64,000 nt of DNA, taken from NCBI GenBank assembly GCA_017416465.1, contig JAFQCK010000025.1, positions 1 to 64,000 on the forward strand, read 5' to 3'. The notes under the pieces are model-generated. The model saw only the letters and a list, made by a program, of their open reading frames with translations, did no database searches and was not told the DNA's origin. A program made the position numbers and the translations under genes. This document shows positions 24,776 to 34,250 of this stretch, in pieces. The DNA comes from Lachnospiraceae bacterium (GTDB taxonomy: Bacteria; Bacillota; Clostridia; Lachnospirales; Lachnospiraceae). The stretch's first letter is position 1. Every line of letters begins with the position of its first letter.

Positions 24776-25456
24776 TTATATGTTATCTAGCACCAGTAAT
24801 GGATTTTCTAACTGAATAAAGTCCGCAATTCGACTTACCGGCTGTGTTGTTCCCGATTTTAGATACCAGACAGCCTGCATGGCCTTCATTCCAAGTTTTT
24901 TAGCCGCCTCTAATTCATTACTTCCACCATCTCCAATGTATAAACATTCCTCAGGTTTTACATTAAGAGTATTCATACATCTTATATATATTTCTTCATC
25001 AGGTTTTTGTATTCCCTGCTCATAAGAAAGATATACCGCATCAAAGTAAGGAAACAGCTCACTTTCTCTTATTACCTTAGCTTCTTCCGAAAAACAGTTA
25101 CTTATTAAACCGATTAATATACCTTTTTCTTTGAGTTTGATAAGCATAGGTATAATCTCTTCATGCATATACCTAAAGCACTCTTCTTTTACGGCAATTC
25201 TTTTCTCAACTATTTTTTTTAGCAAATCATCAGAATAGCAATTATGTTCTTTTAAAATCATTTCTATAACTTCTTCTAACCTTAATTTACCGATACTTCT
25301 TTCATATTCTGTCGGTCTCCAAAGACTTGCAAATTCGTCTTTAGGAATTCCGGCATCCAAAGCCATTTCCGCCCCAAAATATAACGGACAATTATAATGA
25401 GTAATTAAGGTTTCATACATATCAAAAATTACTGCTTGTATTATATTATTTTTCAT
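24776..25456 (-). CDS. HAD-family hydrolase
   Basis: 226 residues from the ATG at 25456 (AAAGG upstream). HAD motif I is VIFDMYETL (nucleophile Asp, with the usual G-T replaced by E-T), motif II is LISNC, motif III is the lysine in GIQKPDEEIY, and motif IV is YIGDGGSNEL. A helical cap lies between motifs I and II, as in subfamily I phosphatases. The substrate is unknown. It is transcribed toward cysK but separated from it by about 190 bp. Confidence 0.9.
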   Translation of the reverse strand: MKNNIIQAVIFDMYETLITHYNCPLYFGAEMALDAGIPKDEFASLWRPTEYERSIGKLRLEEVIEMILKEHNCYSDDLLKKIVEKRIAVKEECFRYMHEEIIPMLIKLKEKGILIGLISNCFSEEAKVIRESELFPYFDAVYLSYEQGIQKPDEEIYIRCMNTLNVKPEECLYIGDGGSNELEAAKKLGMKAMQAVWYLKSGTTQPVSRIADFIQLENPLLVLDNI

Positions 25457-25580
25457 ACTATTACCTTTTCTTTTAATTTCCTTGATTATTTTACTTTCTT
25501 TTTTAGAATTATGCAATGGTAACTCCAGGTAAATAAAATTTTATGCAAGCATTACTTCACTTACAGGGCTTTTACTACAA

Positions 25581-25618
25581 AAAAACAGAATTCTCAAATC
25601 AATGAAAATTCTGTTTTT
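25581..25618 (-). terminator. Terminator of the chemotaxis receptor gene
   Basis: A perfect 12-bp stem AAAAACAGAATT/AATTCTGTTTTT, ending 5 bp from the stop codon, with A/T tracts on both sides. Confidence 0.8.
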
Positions 25619-25622
25619 ATAA

Positions 25623-26966
25623 TTATTTTAAATCAAATATTGATATCATATCTTCCAATCCAACAGACTGTGCTGAAAGTTCTTCACTAATTGCTGACGT
25701 CTCCTCTGCTGCAGCTGAATTGTTCTGAACTACTGTTGTAATCTCTTCAATTCTATGTTCAATCTGTTTAAGCATATCCGCCTGAACTTTTGAAGCCTCT
25801 GCTGCACCTGAAGCCATCTTTGCAAATGCTTCCATATTGGCAAGTACTGTACCAATAGATTCTATTGTGTAATCTACAATTCCATTACCGGTCTCAATCT
25901 CCATAAGAGCTTTATTAATAAGTTCTTTAGTTGTTACAACTGACTGTGCACTATCTGAAGCAAGTTTTGCTATCTCATCTGCTACTACTGCAAATCCTCT
26001 TCCTGCCTCTCCTGCTCTTGCTGCTTCAATTGAAGCATTAAGTGCTAATAGATTAGTCTGTGATGCAATATCTTCAATTGCAGCAATAATCTTTTCAATC
26101 TCTTTAGATGTTTCCGTAATTCTGTCCATTGCCAAAGTAAGCTTATTAATCTCTTCACGGCTCTTTTCTGCATCCAATGCTGCATGTTTTGCACTCTTAG
26201 CAGCTTTAACAGCATTTACAGCACTTTCTTCTGATATATTAGTTACATTCTCTATAGTAGTATTAAGCTCATCAACAGCCTCTGCCTGACTGTTTGCACC
26301 CTCTGCCAAATCCTGTGCACTACTTGCTAACTGTTCAGAGCCAAGCATTACATGCTCAGATGATTCTCTAATCTGATGTAATGTTCCATTCATCTGACTG
26401 TTAAGCTTGTTGATTGCTACAATTAACTTTTCAAAATCACCTACATAACTATCTTCAACTTTAGAAGCTACATTAAATTTACCATCTGCCATCTTGCCAA
26501 GCAAATATCCTGTATCATTAACAACTGTATTAAGTTCTGAACACACTTCCTGTAAATTATGCGCTAATTCACCAAGCTCATCCTGACTTTCATATGTAAT
26601 ATTGATGTCAAAACTTCCTTCTTTTAATTTCTCTAATGCACCCTGAATCTCATATATAGGCTCTGTCATAGAATATTCAAGAGTTCTTGCAACCGTCTTA
26701 CATAAAATAACATCTGTTAAAGCTGATACAAGTATAAGCACACATGCTATCAATCCTCTTGTGGTTGATAATTCATATTTATGCATTGTAACACTAAGCA
26801 TCGTTATACACAAAATAGAAATCACAGCAATTAAGATAAATCCTATCTGAATGGTGGAAAACGCTGTTTTAAACTTCTTATTCATCTTAATGTTTTTGAG
26901 TCTTTTACTTCCCATAGGCTCTTTCTGTTTTTTATCAGCTTTAACTTTCTTTTCTTCTTCGCTCAT
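25623..26966 (-). CDS. Methyl-accepting chemotaxis protein without a periplasmic sensor
   Basis: 447 residues from the ATG at 26966 (GGAGG upstream). A lysine-rich N-tail of about 35 residues precedes two membrane helices ([19 protein letters not shown] and [17 protein letters not shown]) joined by a loop of only about 15 residues. A HAMP domain (about 105-160) and a long signalling coiled coil follow, with the hairpin tip [20 protein letters not shown] (next residues [17 protein letters not shown]). With no outside domain it probably senses membrane or cytoplasmic state. No other chemotaxis gene is in the window. Confidence 0.93.
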   Translation of the reverse strand: MSEEEKKVKADKKQKEPMGSKRLKNIKMNKKFKTAFSTIQIGFILIAVISILCITMLSVTMHKYELSTTRGLIACVLILVSALTDVILCKTVARTLEYSMTEPIYEIQGALEKLKEGSFDINITYESQDELGELAHNLQEVCSELNTVVNDTGYLLGKMADGKFNVASKVEDSYVGDFEKLIVAINKLNSQMNGTLHQIRESSEHVMLGSEQLASSAQDLAEGANSQAEAVDELNTTIENVTNISEESAVNAVKAAKSAKHAALDAEKSREEINKLTLAMDRITETSKEIEKIIAAIEDIASQTNLLALNASIEAARAGEAGRGFAVVADEIAKLASDSAQSVVTTKELINKALMEIETGNGIVDYTIESIGTVLANMEAFAKMASGAAEASKVQADMLKQIEHRIEEITTVVQNNSAAAEETSAISEELSAQSVGLEDMISIFDLK

Positions 26967-27102
26967 CTTAATTCCTCCGGTCATTTAAATTTAATGCAAT
27001 TATAATTTTTCTCTATTACGAACCAAATCACAACAACTAAGAATATTATACCATCTATTATTTAAAATAAAAAGATAAAAATATATAAATATATCTATAT
27101 AT

Positions 27103-27612
27103 CTATATTTCATAATATAAATATTCAGACCACTCCCTTATGCCAAGAATATTTATCATCTTTTCCTGTTTATCTCCTCCTTTTTTCATCTCATCCATTA
27201 TCTTATAAAAATCTTCTATCACATTATCTATATTGGATATTTCCTTATACAACTTTCTATTTTTTATATAAATATTTGTATCAAAAATTTCCCCACATTC
27301 CAAATGAAAATGTTGATATCCGCTATTTTTATCTAAAAAAGCTTTTGTTTCTTCTATACACTCATTTAAAACATTTTCATCAAAATATTCTTTACTTTTT
27401 AAATCCTCCAAAAAAGTATATAATTTTTCTACTCCCTTTTTTAAATCTCCTTGCAATGCAATTTTGAACGGACTTCTAAAAATCTTCGACTTTACTAATT
27501 TTATATTTCCACTTACCAATATTTTATGCGAAATAGGTATATCATAATTATATTCCGAAATACCTGTTACTTCATTTCCTTTTTTCGCATATAAATAAGC
27601 TCTGTTTGCCAT
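27103..27612 (-). CDS. Hypothetical cytoplasmic protein
   Basis: 169 residues opening MANRAYLYAKKGNEV, with no signal peptide or membrane helix. It is charged, with a mixed alpha/beta appearance. I remember small bacterial proteins with a similar MANR-YLY opening but no assigned function. The start ATG at 27612 has GAGAAT upstream, a weak ribosome site. The 3' end lies in very A/T-rich DNA. Confidence 0.65.
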   Translation of the reverse strand: MANRAYLYAKKGNEVTGISEYNYDIPISHKILVSGNIKLVKSKIFRSPFKIALQGDLKKGVEKLYTFLEDLKSKEYFDENVLNECIEETKAFLDKNSGYQHFHLECGEIFDTNIYIKNRKLYKEISNIDNVIEDFYKIMDEMKKGGDKQEKMINILGIREWSEYLYYEI

Positions 27613-27710
27613 ATATTTAATTCTCCATTCTAATAATTTTTTTTATAATAATTTTTACAATATATATCTCTTAATATAGTTTAATACATGATTTTACTCT
27701 ATAAAATATG

Positions 27711-28343
27711 CTATGGTATAATTATTATCCTTAACTTTTCATTAACAGCTTCGGCTAACTTTATATGATTTTCTTCATCCATATGTATGTTATCCACTAA
27801 TGAAGCCTCAGCATAATCTGCTGCATTCATAAATTCTACTTTATATTCTTCACAGACTTTTAAAATCTCTTTAGCCAAATGTTTAGACTCTCTAACACTA
27901 TTTTCATCAAAACCACCAAATACATCGCCATTTACAATAAGCTCATCCCTAATTAATACCGGCGAAATAATAAGAACTTTTGGAACTTTAAATCGTTCCC
28001 ACATATTTACATCCAAAATTATTTCTAAAAATTGTCTTATTCCTTTTGCAATACCATTCGCATCATTTTCAAATACCGTCTTAAGCTCATTAGTTCCGAG
28101 CATTACGATAACATAATCAACAGGCTTGTGTGACATTAATAACATTTTCAATCCCTTAATACCACATCTTTCCTTAAAAACAGGGTCCACACTTGTCAAC
28201 GTTCTACCATTTAACCCTTCTTCTATTATCTCATTTTCAGGCATTAATTCCGATAGTACTTTTGTCCATCTTTTCTCAAATCTCTGTCCGTTTACAGGAT
28301 TATATCCCCATGTGTTACTATCGCCTATACATAAAATTCTCAT
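27711..28343 (-). CDS. SGNH/GDSL-type esterase or lipase
   Basis: 210 residues. Block I is ILCIGDSNTWGY with the nucleophile Ser8; block II is the glycine in GLNGRT; block III is the asparagine in VIVMLGTNELK; block V is DNIHMDEENHIKLA with the catalytic Asp and His. There is no signal peptide, so it is intracellular. The opening GDSNTWGYNP is typical of small arylesterase-like SGNH enzymes. Substrate not readable. Confidence 0.92.
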   Translation of the reverse strand: MRILCIGDSNTWGYNPVNGQRFEKRWTKVLSELMPENEIIEEGLNGRTLTSVDPVFKERCGIKGLKMLLMSHKPVDYVIVMLGTNELKTVFENDANGIAKGIRQFLEIILDVNMWERFKVPKVLIISPVLIRDELIVNGDVFGGFDENSVRESKHLAKEILKVCEEYKVEFMNAADYAEASLVDNIHMDEENHIKLAEAVNEKLRIIIIP

Positions 28344-28388
28344 GTCCTAACACTACCTTTTCGTTTTCATTAAAATTTTCTTATTTAA

Positions 28389-28715
28389 CTATTTAAACAA
28401 TGTCCTCATACCATTATTAAAAACCATTCCTTTTGAAGGAACTTGCTTTGCAACCAAAATGATATTAAAAATATCTACACAGGCGCCACCTGCATTTACT
28501 ATACATAACACCAACAAATACCAATGATAAAAACCAAAAATCTTGAAAATTAAAGGGAGAACAAATGATAAAATAATTAGTGGCATAACAGACACTACAA
28601 TAAACCTTGATTTTTTAATCTTTTCTTCTGAAAATACAAATCCAAAATATCCATTCAGCCCCCAAAATACTTTTTCAGAATGTATTGCATTTGGTATACT
28701 TTTTATATACTTCAA
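28389..28715 (-). pseudogene. DUF3267 membrane-protease-like protein, N-terminally truncated
   Basis: 108 residues starting with TTG at 28715. The sequence matches the C-terminal half of DUF3267 proteins: FVFSEEKIKKSRFIVVSVMP, a helix pair, then VNAGGACVDIFNIILV. Complete members are about 180-200 residues and carry an HExxH zinc motif in the N-terminal half; no such motif or helix is found upstream in this frame. I read it as a decayed gene, although a short product could still be made from the GGAG before TTG. Confidence 0.65.
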
Positions 28716-28807
28716 TAATTTATGTCTCCAAATTTAATATATATTTATTACAGATGAGTAAAATTATATCATATATTTTTTGAAATTATATAACTTATTT
28801 TTTGTCA

Positions 28808-28868
28808 TAAAAAAAATCCTCTAATACGGACCGGTTCATTTTTACCTAATCTGTATCAGAGGTTTTAT
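28808..28868 (-). terminator. Terminator of the SCP2-like gene
   Basis: AAACCTCTGATAC pairs with GTATTAGAGGATTT on the minus strand with a long loop, followed by a run of T. Confidence 0.7.
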
Positions 28869-28874
28869 TTAGTA

Positions 28875-29210
28875 TTATTTCTTTTTATTGCCCTTAAGCA
28901 TATCCTTTAATCTTAAAGCCTTTCCAATATCTCCTTCTAATTTAAGCTTTTTAACTGTAAATGCCAATACCGGGTCAAGCTTACCTTCCATAATTTTTAT
29001 TAATGTATCTGCTGTACAAAAATAAATTACATCTCTGTCATAGTATTCGTATGGTTCAATAAATAACTGTCCATCTTTTACTTCAACATAAAATATGCCT
29101 TCGCCCTCTCCTTCAATATTAAATTGGTATGCTAAATGTTCTGTAATACTACTCACGTCTGCATCCTTGAATTTTTCTTTGATTGTACTAAAAATTTCTT
29201 CGTAAGTCAT
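28875..29210 (-). CDS. SCP2 sterol-carrier-like domain protein
   Basis: 111 residues, a single SCP2-type domain. Typical are the alternating strand YQFNIEGEGEGIFYVEVKDG, then DVIYFCTADTLIKIMEGKLD and AFTVKKLKLEGDIGKALRLK near the end. Bacterial stand-alone SCP2 proteins are thought to bind lipids or acyl-CoA; no enzyme residue is visible. GGAGG precedes the start. It is transcribed alone. Confidence 0.88.
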   Translation of the reverse strand: MTYEEIFSTIKEKFKDADVSSITEHLAYQFNIEGEGEGIFYVEVKDGQLFIEPYEYYDRDVIYFCTADTLIKIMEGKLDPVLAFTVKKLKLEGDIGKALRLKDMLKGNKKK

Positions 29211-29358
29211 AAAATCCTCCTTGCTAGCTTATTAGACCCATATATCACTATATAAGGTTTAATATATTTTCTTTACGATATTTAGTAACACTATTATATA
29301 TTATTTTTGCTAACAAGTCACGATGTTTTTATTTCGTTACTTTTACAATATAAAATTC

Positions 29359-29892
29359 TTACCAAACCCAACTAAATATACCACCTTCATAAATCGCATT
29401 TAATAAACTTTCTAACTCCAAATCTGTTAAATATGTAGTTTCCCCATCATCTACATTATATAAAATCACTTCTTCCCACCTAATTTTCTCTTCGTCTTTA
29501 ATCATTTTCATTGTAACTTTTACTTTTTCTTCTAAATCTGTATATACATATCCATTGAAAACAACAACTTCATCATCCCCGGATTCATAAGATGACCAAC
29601 TTGGCTTATAAAAAAAGTTTTCAAAAGCTTCACCTATTGTTATTTCTTCAGAATATTCCGGAAGCATAGAATCTTTTATATCACTAACAGCATCACCACT
29701 ACCAATAATTATTAAAAATAATATTATCACTACAACAGCTATTGCAGCAATACCTTTCTTAGATATCTTTTTACTTTTAATTTCACTTTCTTGCAGATTA
29801 CTATTTTCTACTTTTTTATTAGGCTTTCCACAAGCCGGACAAATTTTCCATTCATTTTTCAATTCATTTCCACAACTTTCACAAAACATCAT
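29359..29892 (-). CDS. Zinc-ribbon membrane protein
   Basis: 177 residues. The N-terminal zinc ribbon has two CxxC knuckles (FCESCGNEL and ICPACGKPN). A basic linker, a membrane helix (IAAIAVVVIILFLIIIGSG) and an acidic outside domain of about 100 residues follow. Two ATGs in a row start it. It lies 23 bp after the next zinc-ribbon gene on the same strand, and the two share the cytoplasmic zinc-ribbon plan, so they are probably one unit. Function unknown. Confidence 0.8.
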   Translation of the reverse strand: MMFCESCGNELKNEWKICPACGKPNKKVENSNLQESEIKSKKISKKGIAAIAVVVIILFLIIIGSGDAVSDIKDSMLPEYSEEITIGEAFENFFYKPSWSSYESGDDEVVVFNGYVYTDLEEKVKVTMKMIKDEEKIRWEEVILYNVDDGETTYLTDLELESLLNAIYEGGIFSWVW

Positions 29893-29915
29893 GCTTTATC
29901 TCCTTTACAATTTTA

Positions 29916-30572
29916 TTAATAATTTTTTCTGCAGACAGATAGAAACTTATCTACTTGTGCATTTTTTCCTTCACACGGAATATTAAACTTGCTTCCATCA
30001 AGCAAGCGTATTTCTATATCTTTACCATATCCACAATACGCACAGACAATTGCAATCAAAAAAATAACCGGTTCAAAAAACCCTAATATAGTAAAAATCA
30101 CAGCATAAAGCGTATCCCAAAAATCCCAGACAATATGAACTTCAGCATTTTGTATTTCAGCTAAAAATATTTCTTTTTCAACTATTTGATTTTTTCCAAT
30201 AAACCTAAACGTTTCTTGTCGAATCTTCATACTCCTCGAAAACATCTTAACATTCGTTTCCACTGTTTTATATACCAAGTAAGAAAACATTTTCTTCTTA
30301 CAAAAAACAATTTCTTCGTAATTATTAGAACTGTTTATCTCACTAATTATTAATTTTTCACCTTCTTTTTGTATCTCTTCCGATTCATATCCGCATATAG
30401 GGCAGTATCTATATTTATCTTCAAATTTGTATCCACAATTTGTACAAAACATATTTTCACTATTTTTTATTTCGCAATATACCTCTTTTAACTTAATTCC
30501 ACATTTCTTACAAAAACGAATATTTCCTATATACTCTTCTTTACACATCTGACATACTTTCTTTTGTTCCAT
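29916..30572 (-). CDS. Protein with two or three zinc ribbons and a membrane segment
   Basis: 218 residues. Four CxxC pairs are visible: VCQMCKEEY with FCKKCGIKL, and FCTNCGYKF with YCPICGYES. A PH-like strand-rich stretch (residues about 75-145) and a hydrophobic hairpin (TLYAVIFTILGFFEPVIFLI, next residues AIVCAYCGYG) follow. It diverges from the XRE gene at 30755 across a region of AAACCT repeats, which may control both. No enzyme motif is seen. Confidence 0.78.
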   Translation of the reverse strand: MEQKKVCQMCKEEYIGNIRFCKKCGIKLKEVYCEIKNSENMFCTNCGYKFEDKYRYCPICGYESEEIQKEGEKLIISEINSSNNYEEIVFCKKKMFSYLVYKTVETNVKMFSRSMKIRQETFRFIGKNQIVEKEIFLAEIQNAEVHIVWDFWDTLYAVIFTILGFFEPVIFLIAIVCAYCGYGKDIEIRLLDGSKFNIPCEGKNAQVDKFLSVCRKNY

Positions 30573-30655
30573 AACAACTTCCTCTTTTCATTTTTCAAAT
30601 TACGCAAGCATCTCAAAATCATATAGTGTATTATATCACTTGGTATACGCTTTGT

Positions 30656-30693
30656 AAACCTTTTAGGTTTGTTTATTTTCTATTTTTAAACCT
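30656..30693. promoter_or_regulatory. AAACCT palindrome and repeat between divergent genes, likely XRE operator
   Basis: AAACCT-TTT-AGGTTT (30656-30670) is a perfect palindrome with a 3-bp centre. A further AAACCT lies at 30688-30693 over a TATAAT-like stretch, and AGGTTT recurs at 30739-30744 within the XRE ribosome site. The repeats sit where a repressor would cover both divergent promoters. Confidence 0.5.
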
Positions 30694-30754
30694 ATAATAT
30701 AGTTATTTTAACACCTATTTCCACCTAAACTATACCTAGGAGGTTTATTATTCT

Positions 30755-31099
30755 ATGGAAAGTGATATTCTAATACCAATCGGCAAACGAATCAGTGAAA
30801 TTCGCCGTTCTAACAAAGTAACTCAAGAAGCATTAGCCGACATGTTAAATATCAGTCCTAAACATGTTTCACACACTGAACGTGGTGCTTCCTGCCTATC
30901 ACTTAAGAACCTGATTGAATTTTGCAATATATTTAATTGCAGTCTTGATTACATCATCTTTGGCATAAAAGAAAATAGCGTTTTATCTAAATTACCCAAA
31001 GAGATTGTAGAAATTCTTTACACAGGCAACGACAATGAACTTGAGTTACTTAACCACTATTTACAAATATATGCCGAACTACATGCCGGTAACAAGTAG
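30755..31099 (+). CDS. XRE-family transcriptional regulator
   Basis: 114 residues. The helix-turn-helix spans about 10-65 (VTQEALADMLNISPKHVSHTE, of which SPKHVSHTERG is the recognition helix, then LEFCNIFNCSLDYII-like ending). The C-terminal 45 residues are helical and could dimerise. AGGAGG precedes the ATG. The upstream AAACCT palindrome fits autoregulation. Two terminator hairpins follow. Confidence 0.9.
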   Translation: MESDILIPIGKRISEIRRSNKVTQEALADMLNISPKHVSHTERGASCLSLKNLIEFCNIFNCSLDYIIFGIKENSVLSKLPKEIVEILYTGNDNELELLNHYLQIYAELHAGNK

Positions 31100-31108
31100 T
31101 TTGCATAA

Positions 31109-31150
31109 GAAAAAGTGATTACAGACTATTATAGCTTGTAATCACTTTTC
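31109..31150 (+). terminator. Terminator of the XRE gene
   Basis: GAAAAAGTGATTACA pairs with TGTAATCACTTTTC (about 14 bp), starting 9 bp after the stop. Confidence 0.8.
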
Positions 31151-31154
31151 TTTC

Positions 31155-31176
31155 GTCCACATTATGTGGACTTTTT
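31155..31176 (+). terminator. Second, short terminator hairpin
   Basis: GTCCAC (31155-31160) and GTGGAC (31166-31171) flank a 5-nt loop, and TTTTT follows. It lies directly behind the first hairpin and near the end of the convergent kinase gene. Confidence 0.65.
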
Positions 31177-31188
31177 ATATTGTAAATT

Positions 31189-33123
31189 TTACTTAAACTC
31201 CCTTATTACTCCTTCCAATGTATCTAACATCAATATCGAATCCTTTGTAACACACAATTTTCCTACTGAATCCGATGTATAATATTTATAATCATTTAGA
31301 CAATCAAAAATCTCACATTTCTCTCCATCAAACCTATATACATATTCTTTATCTGAAACTGACATTACAAAATACATATATTTATTATCACAATAACTAT
31401 TTTCAACATTAATGCTGGATGAATTATCATTTTCAGGAATCGGATATTCTTTAATTACATTTCCCGAAAAATCTATTTCTGCAATAGAATACTTAAATAT
31501 TTCTCTATTCCATTTCATTATAAACATTCTGTCATCAATTATTGCATTAATTATTGTATCTATTTTTCCCACGTCACTCCAAGCATTACTATCTGCAAAC
31601 TCATATTCCAAATAATCACAATACATTATCTTATCACTGAAAAAATGAACTTTTAGTTCATCCCACATATTGCCACCATCAACTTTTCCGTTACCTTTTG
31701 TAACCAATTCTTTTACAGAATAATCTTTATTTACTTCATATATAGTAGTTTCGGGCTTCATATGTCTTATCTGGAATAAATATAATTTGTCAGAATAATT
31801 ATCATACGCAAGCTTACAACAACTACTTTCCCTAACTTCTTTAATCGTTACTTCATTTCCTTTTGAATCTTTAATACAATAATCTACTTCACCTTCTTCC
31901 AGCCACACATATGTATTATCATTTAAGACAACTACTGAATATATCCGAGTTGAATTATCATATAAAATGTTCATTTTTTTATTATTTTGTACACCATTTT
32001 CAGATGACTGTCCTATTATCTGAGTTTCTTTTATATTTTCAGTTTTAGGTTCATTATCCTCATCTTTCGTACTTTGTGCATTTTTATCTGTATTTTTATC
32101 TACTACTTCATATTCTTTACTTCCCTTCAAGTCACTCGTATCCTTCTCAGCTTCACCTTCAATATCATTATTTTTCATTTCATTTTTATCATTTTCATCG
32201 ACATTACTGTTATTAGTATCATTTACATTTTCACTAGCATCACTGTTGTTATTTTCATTTACATTTTCCCTAACACTACTATTGTTAATTGTATTACCAA
32301 ATTTCCCCTTTACTCCCCATATCATACCTACTCCTACTACAATTACACTTAGTAGCACTAAAATTTTCAGTACTATTTTTTTCTTATCTAAAAATTTTTC
32401 CAAATCTTTTTGCAACTTAGCTACTGAAGAATATCTTTTCTTAGGGTCAATCTGAATACACTTCTTAATTATACTCTTTAATTTTCCTGTATAAAGTATT
32501 TTATGCTCGCCATCAAGACTTTTTCCTGACAGCATCTTATGCATTGTTACACCCAATGAATAAATATCTGTTCTTGGCTCTGATTGTCCATACCCATAAT
32601 GCTCAGGTGATGCATATTCTTCTGTTCCAAACAACTCAGTATTTTTACCTGCTCCTGATTTATACGTCCTTGAAATGTCAAAATCAAACACCTTAACACT
32701 TCCATCATCACGAATCATTATATTTGATGTATTTATATCATTATGCACTATAACCGGTTGACATTTATGTAACACTTCAAGCCCTTTGCATACATCTATA
32801 ATAATCCTTGCTGTATCTTCTTCAGAAAATACTCCATTTTCGTCAAGCAGCTCTTCTAAAGTTTTTCCGTTTATATATTCAAGAAGAATATATGTATTGT
32901 TATTGGCATAAATGTAATCATAAACAACTACAATGTTTGGATTTTTTATTTCCATCAATTTCCCATATACAGATGATAAATCTCTATTCTTACATATTCT
33001 TAAAATACAGACCGATTGTATTCCTTCATAATAAACCAAACTTAATTTTGTCCGTTCATTCTCTTTTATATCACGTACACTTCTTATTTGAGATATAAAA
33101 AATTCGTATCTTATATCTGACAT
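31189..33123 (-). CDS. Hanks-type Ser/Thr kinase with membrane anchor and outside sensor domain
   Basis: 644 residues. The cytoplasmic kinase domain occupies about 1-250: catalytic loop IVHNDINTSNIM (HND in place of HRD), metal loop VFDFD in place of DFG, and YASPEHYGYGQSEPRTDIYS as the APE/F-helix region. The usual beta-3 lysine position reads CILRIC, so arginine may replace lysine; activity is therefore uncertain. A membrane helix (KILVLLSVIVVGVGMIWGVK) is followed by an Asn/Asp/Glu-rich linker of about 110 residues and an outside domain with propeller-like strand repeats. The helix-turn-helix gene 33 bp upstream is probably in the same unit. Confidence 0.9.
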   Translation of the reverse strand: MSDIRYEFFISQIRSVRDIKENERTKLSLVYYEGIQSVCILRICKNRDLSSVYGKLMEIKNPNIVVVYDYIYANNNTYILLEYINGKTLEELLDENGVFSEEDTARIIIDVCKGLEVLHKCQPVIVHNDINTSNIMIRDDGSVKVFDFDISRTYKSGAGKNTELFGTEEYASPEHYGYGQSEPRTDIYSLGVTMHKMLSGKSLDGEHKILYTGKLKSIIKKCIQIDPKKRYSSVAKLQKDLEKFLDKKKIVLKILVLLSVIVVGVGMIWGVKGKFGNTINNSSVRENVNENNNSDASENVNDTNNSNVDENDKNEMKNNDIEGEAEKDTSDLKGSKEYEVVDKNTDKNAQSTKDEDNEPKTENIKETQIIGQSSENGVQNNKKMNILYDNSTRIYSVVVLNDNTYVWLEEGEVDYCIKDSKGNEVTIKEVRESSCCKLAYDNYSDKLYLFQIRHMKPETTIYEVNKDYSVKELVTKGNGKVDGGNMWDELKVHFFSDKIMYCDYLEYEFADSNAWSDVGKIDTIINAIIDDRMFIMKWNREIFKYSIAEIDFSGNVIKEYPIPENDNSSSINVENSYCDNKYMYFVMSVSDKEYVYRFDGEKCEIFDCLNDYKYYTSDSVGKLCVTKDSILMLDTLEGVIREFK

Positions 33124-33156
33124 ACTTATCTCCGTTTCTTAGCAATTACTTTTAAT

Positions 33157-33585
33157 TTATTGTTCTTTAATCCGTATTTTCGAACCATATTCTTTTAATA
33201 ATTCATCAATTTCTACGATATCTTTTTTATTTTTAAGACCAAATATTATAATAGCATCTTCTTTTTTCTTAGGATATAACTCTTTATGCCCCGCTAATTT
33301 TAGAAGTTCATTTAGTTCTTCTTCTGTTATCTTCATTACAAGGGCAATCTTAATAACGGTTTCTTTACTTGGCTTTCTTGTTCCATTCATTACATCATAA
33401 AACATCGTCTTTGAAACAGCTACCTCTAATTGTAACTTTGAAGGTTTTATCTGATATTTTATACATAATTGTGAAAGTCTGTCACCAAAAGTAATTTTTT
33501 CAAGTCCTCTAAGTATATCTCCAAGTTCTTCCCAAGTATTTGCACTTTCTATTTTATTTAGTATTTCCTTCGTACTTTCTGACAT
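33157..33585 (-). CDS. Helix-turn-helix protein, partner of the kinase
   Basis: 142 residues with AGGAGG before the ATG. The central part (about 45-100) is XRE-like: IKPSKLQLEVAVSKTMFYDV then MNGTRKPSKETVIKIALVM, with a HTH recognition helix around SKTMFYDVMNG. The flanks are charged helices. It is placed directly before the membrane kinase, as in other Lachnospiraceae loci I recall, so it may be the kinase's substrate or a regulator of the pair. That link is inference. Confidence 0.78.
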   Translation of the reverse strand: MSESTKEILNKIESANTWEELGDILRGLEKITFGDRLSQLCIKYQIKPSKLQLEVAVSKTMFYDVMNGTRKPSKETVIKIALVMKITEEELNELLKLAGHKELYPKKKEDAIIIFGLKNKKDIVEIDELLKEYGSKIRIKEQ

Positions 33586-33660
33586 AAAGCCTCCTGTTTA
33601 TACATTCAAACATCTCGTCCATGATATTTTACTATTAACGATTTCAACCCTAACTTCTTC

Positions 33661-33939
33661 TCACTTTTGCTCATTAATTACCTCCTGAATAGACTTATAT
33701 GGCACTTCCGTAAATATTCTTTTAATATCTCCTACAGCATCTAAAGCAACAGCAATCCTAGTCAATGACAAAAAACTTATATTACCTGTTTCTTCAAAAC
33801 GTTTAATCGATGCATAGCTTACACCCGATAATTCACTCAAACGCTTTCTTGACATTTTTAATCTTTTTCTAAGCATTCTTGTATTTTTAGCTATAGACAT
33901 ATTAATTTCTTCCGGAGTTTCCCACACATATTTTTGCAT
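33661..33939 (-). CDS. Orphan XRE regulator (HipB-like)
   Basis: 92 residues from the ATG at 33939 (GAGGAAAA upstream). The helix-turn-helix MSRKRLSELSGVSYASIKRF is followed by EETGNISFLSLTRIAVALDA, the pattern of antitoxin-type XRE proteins that precede HipA-like toxins. No HipA gene follows; the next gene is the kinase-linked helix-turn-helix protein. A perfect 22-bp palindrome lies about 80 bp upstream, which fits autorepression. Confidence 0.82.
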   Translation of the reverse strand: MQKYVWETPEEINMSIAKNTRMLRKRLKMSRKRLSELSGVSYASIKRFEETGNISFLSLTRIAVALDAVGDIKRIFTEVPYKSIQEVINEQK

Positions 33940-34020
33940 ATTTTTTCCTCGCTCTCTTACTAAATACAATATAATATATTATAGCTAATATATTAACCAT
34001 TTTCAAGTATTTAAGCATAA

Positions 34021-34042
34021 ATTAGCTAATATATTAGCTAAT
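34021..34042. promoter_or_regulatory. Perfect 22-bp palindrome, likely operator of the orphan XRE gene
   Basis: The 22 bp read the same on both strands, with two TTAGCTAA half-words around ATAT. A related TAGCTAATATATTA occurs at 33982-33995, nearer the XRE start. Paired palindromes spaced four turns apart suggest cooperative binding. Confidence 0.65.
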
Positions 34043-34250
34043 TCAAATCACCCATAAATTTATTACCTAAATATAACCCGTAATGTGAATTTTTAAATTC
34101 CTAAATATAACATCTAAAATATATATTTAGTACTAGTCAATTCTATCATTAGATGATAAAATCAGCTATAAGTATGTACTGTTACTCTAATATGTAACTA
34201 TTTTTAGAATTTTTACAACTTAAAAAATAAAGATAAACTTGGAGGAACCA

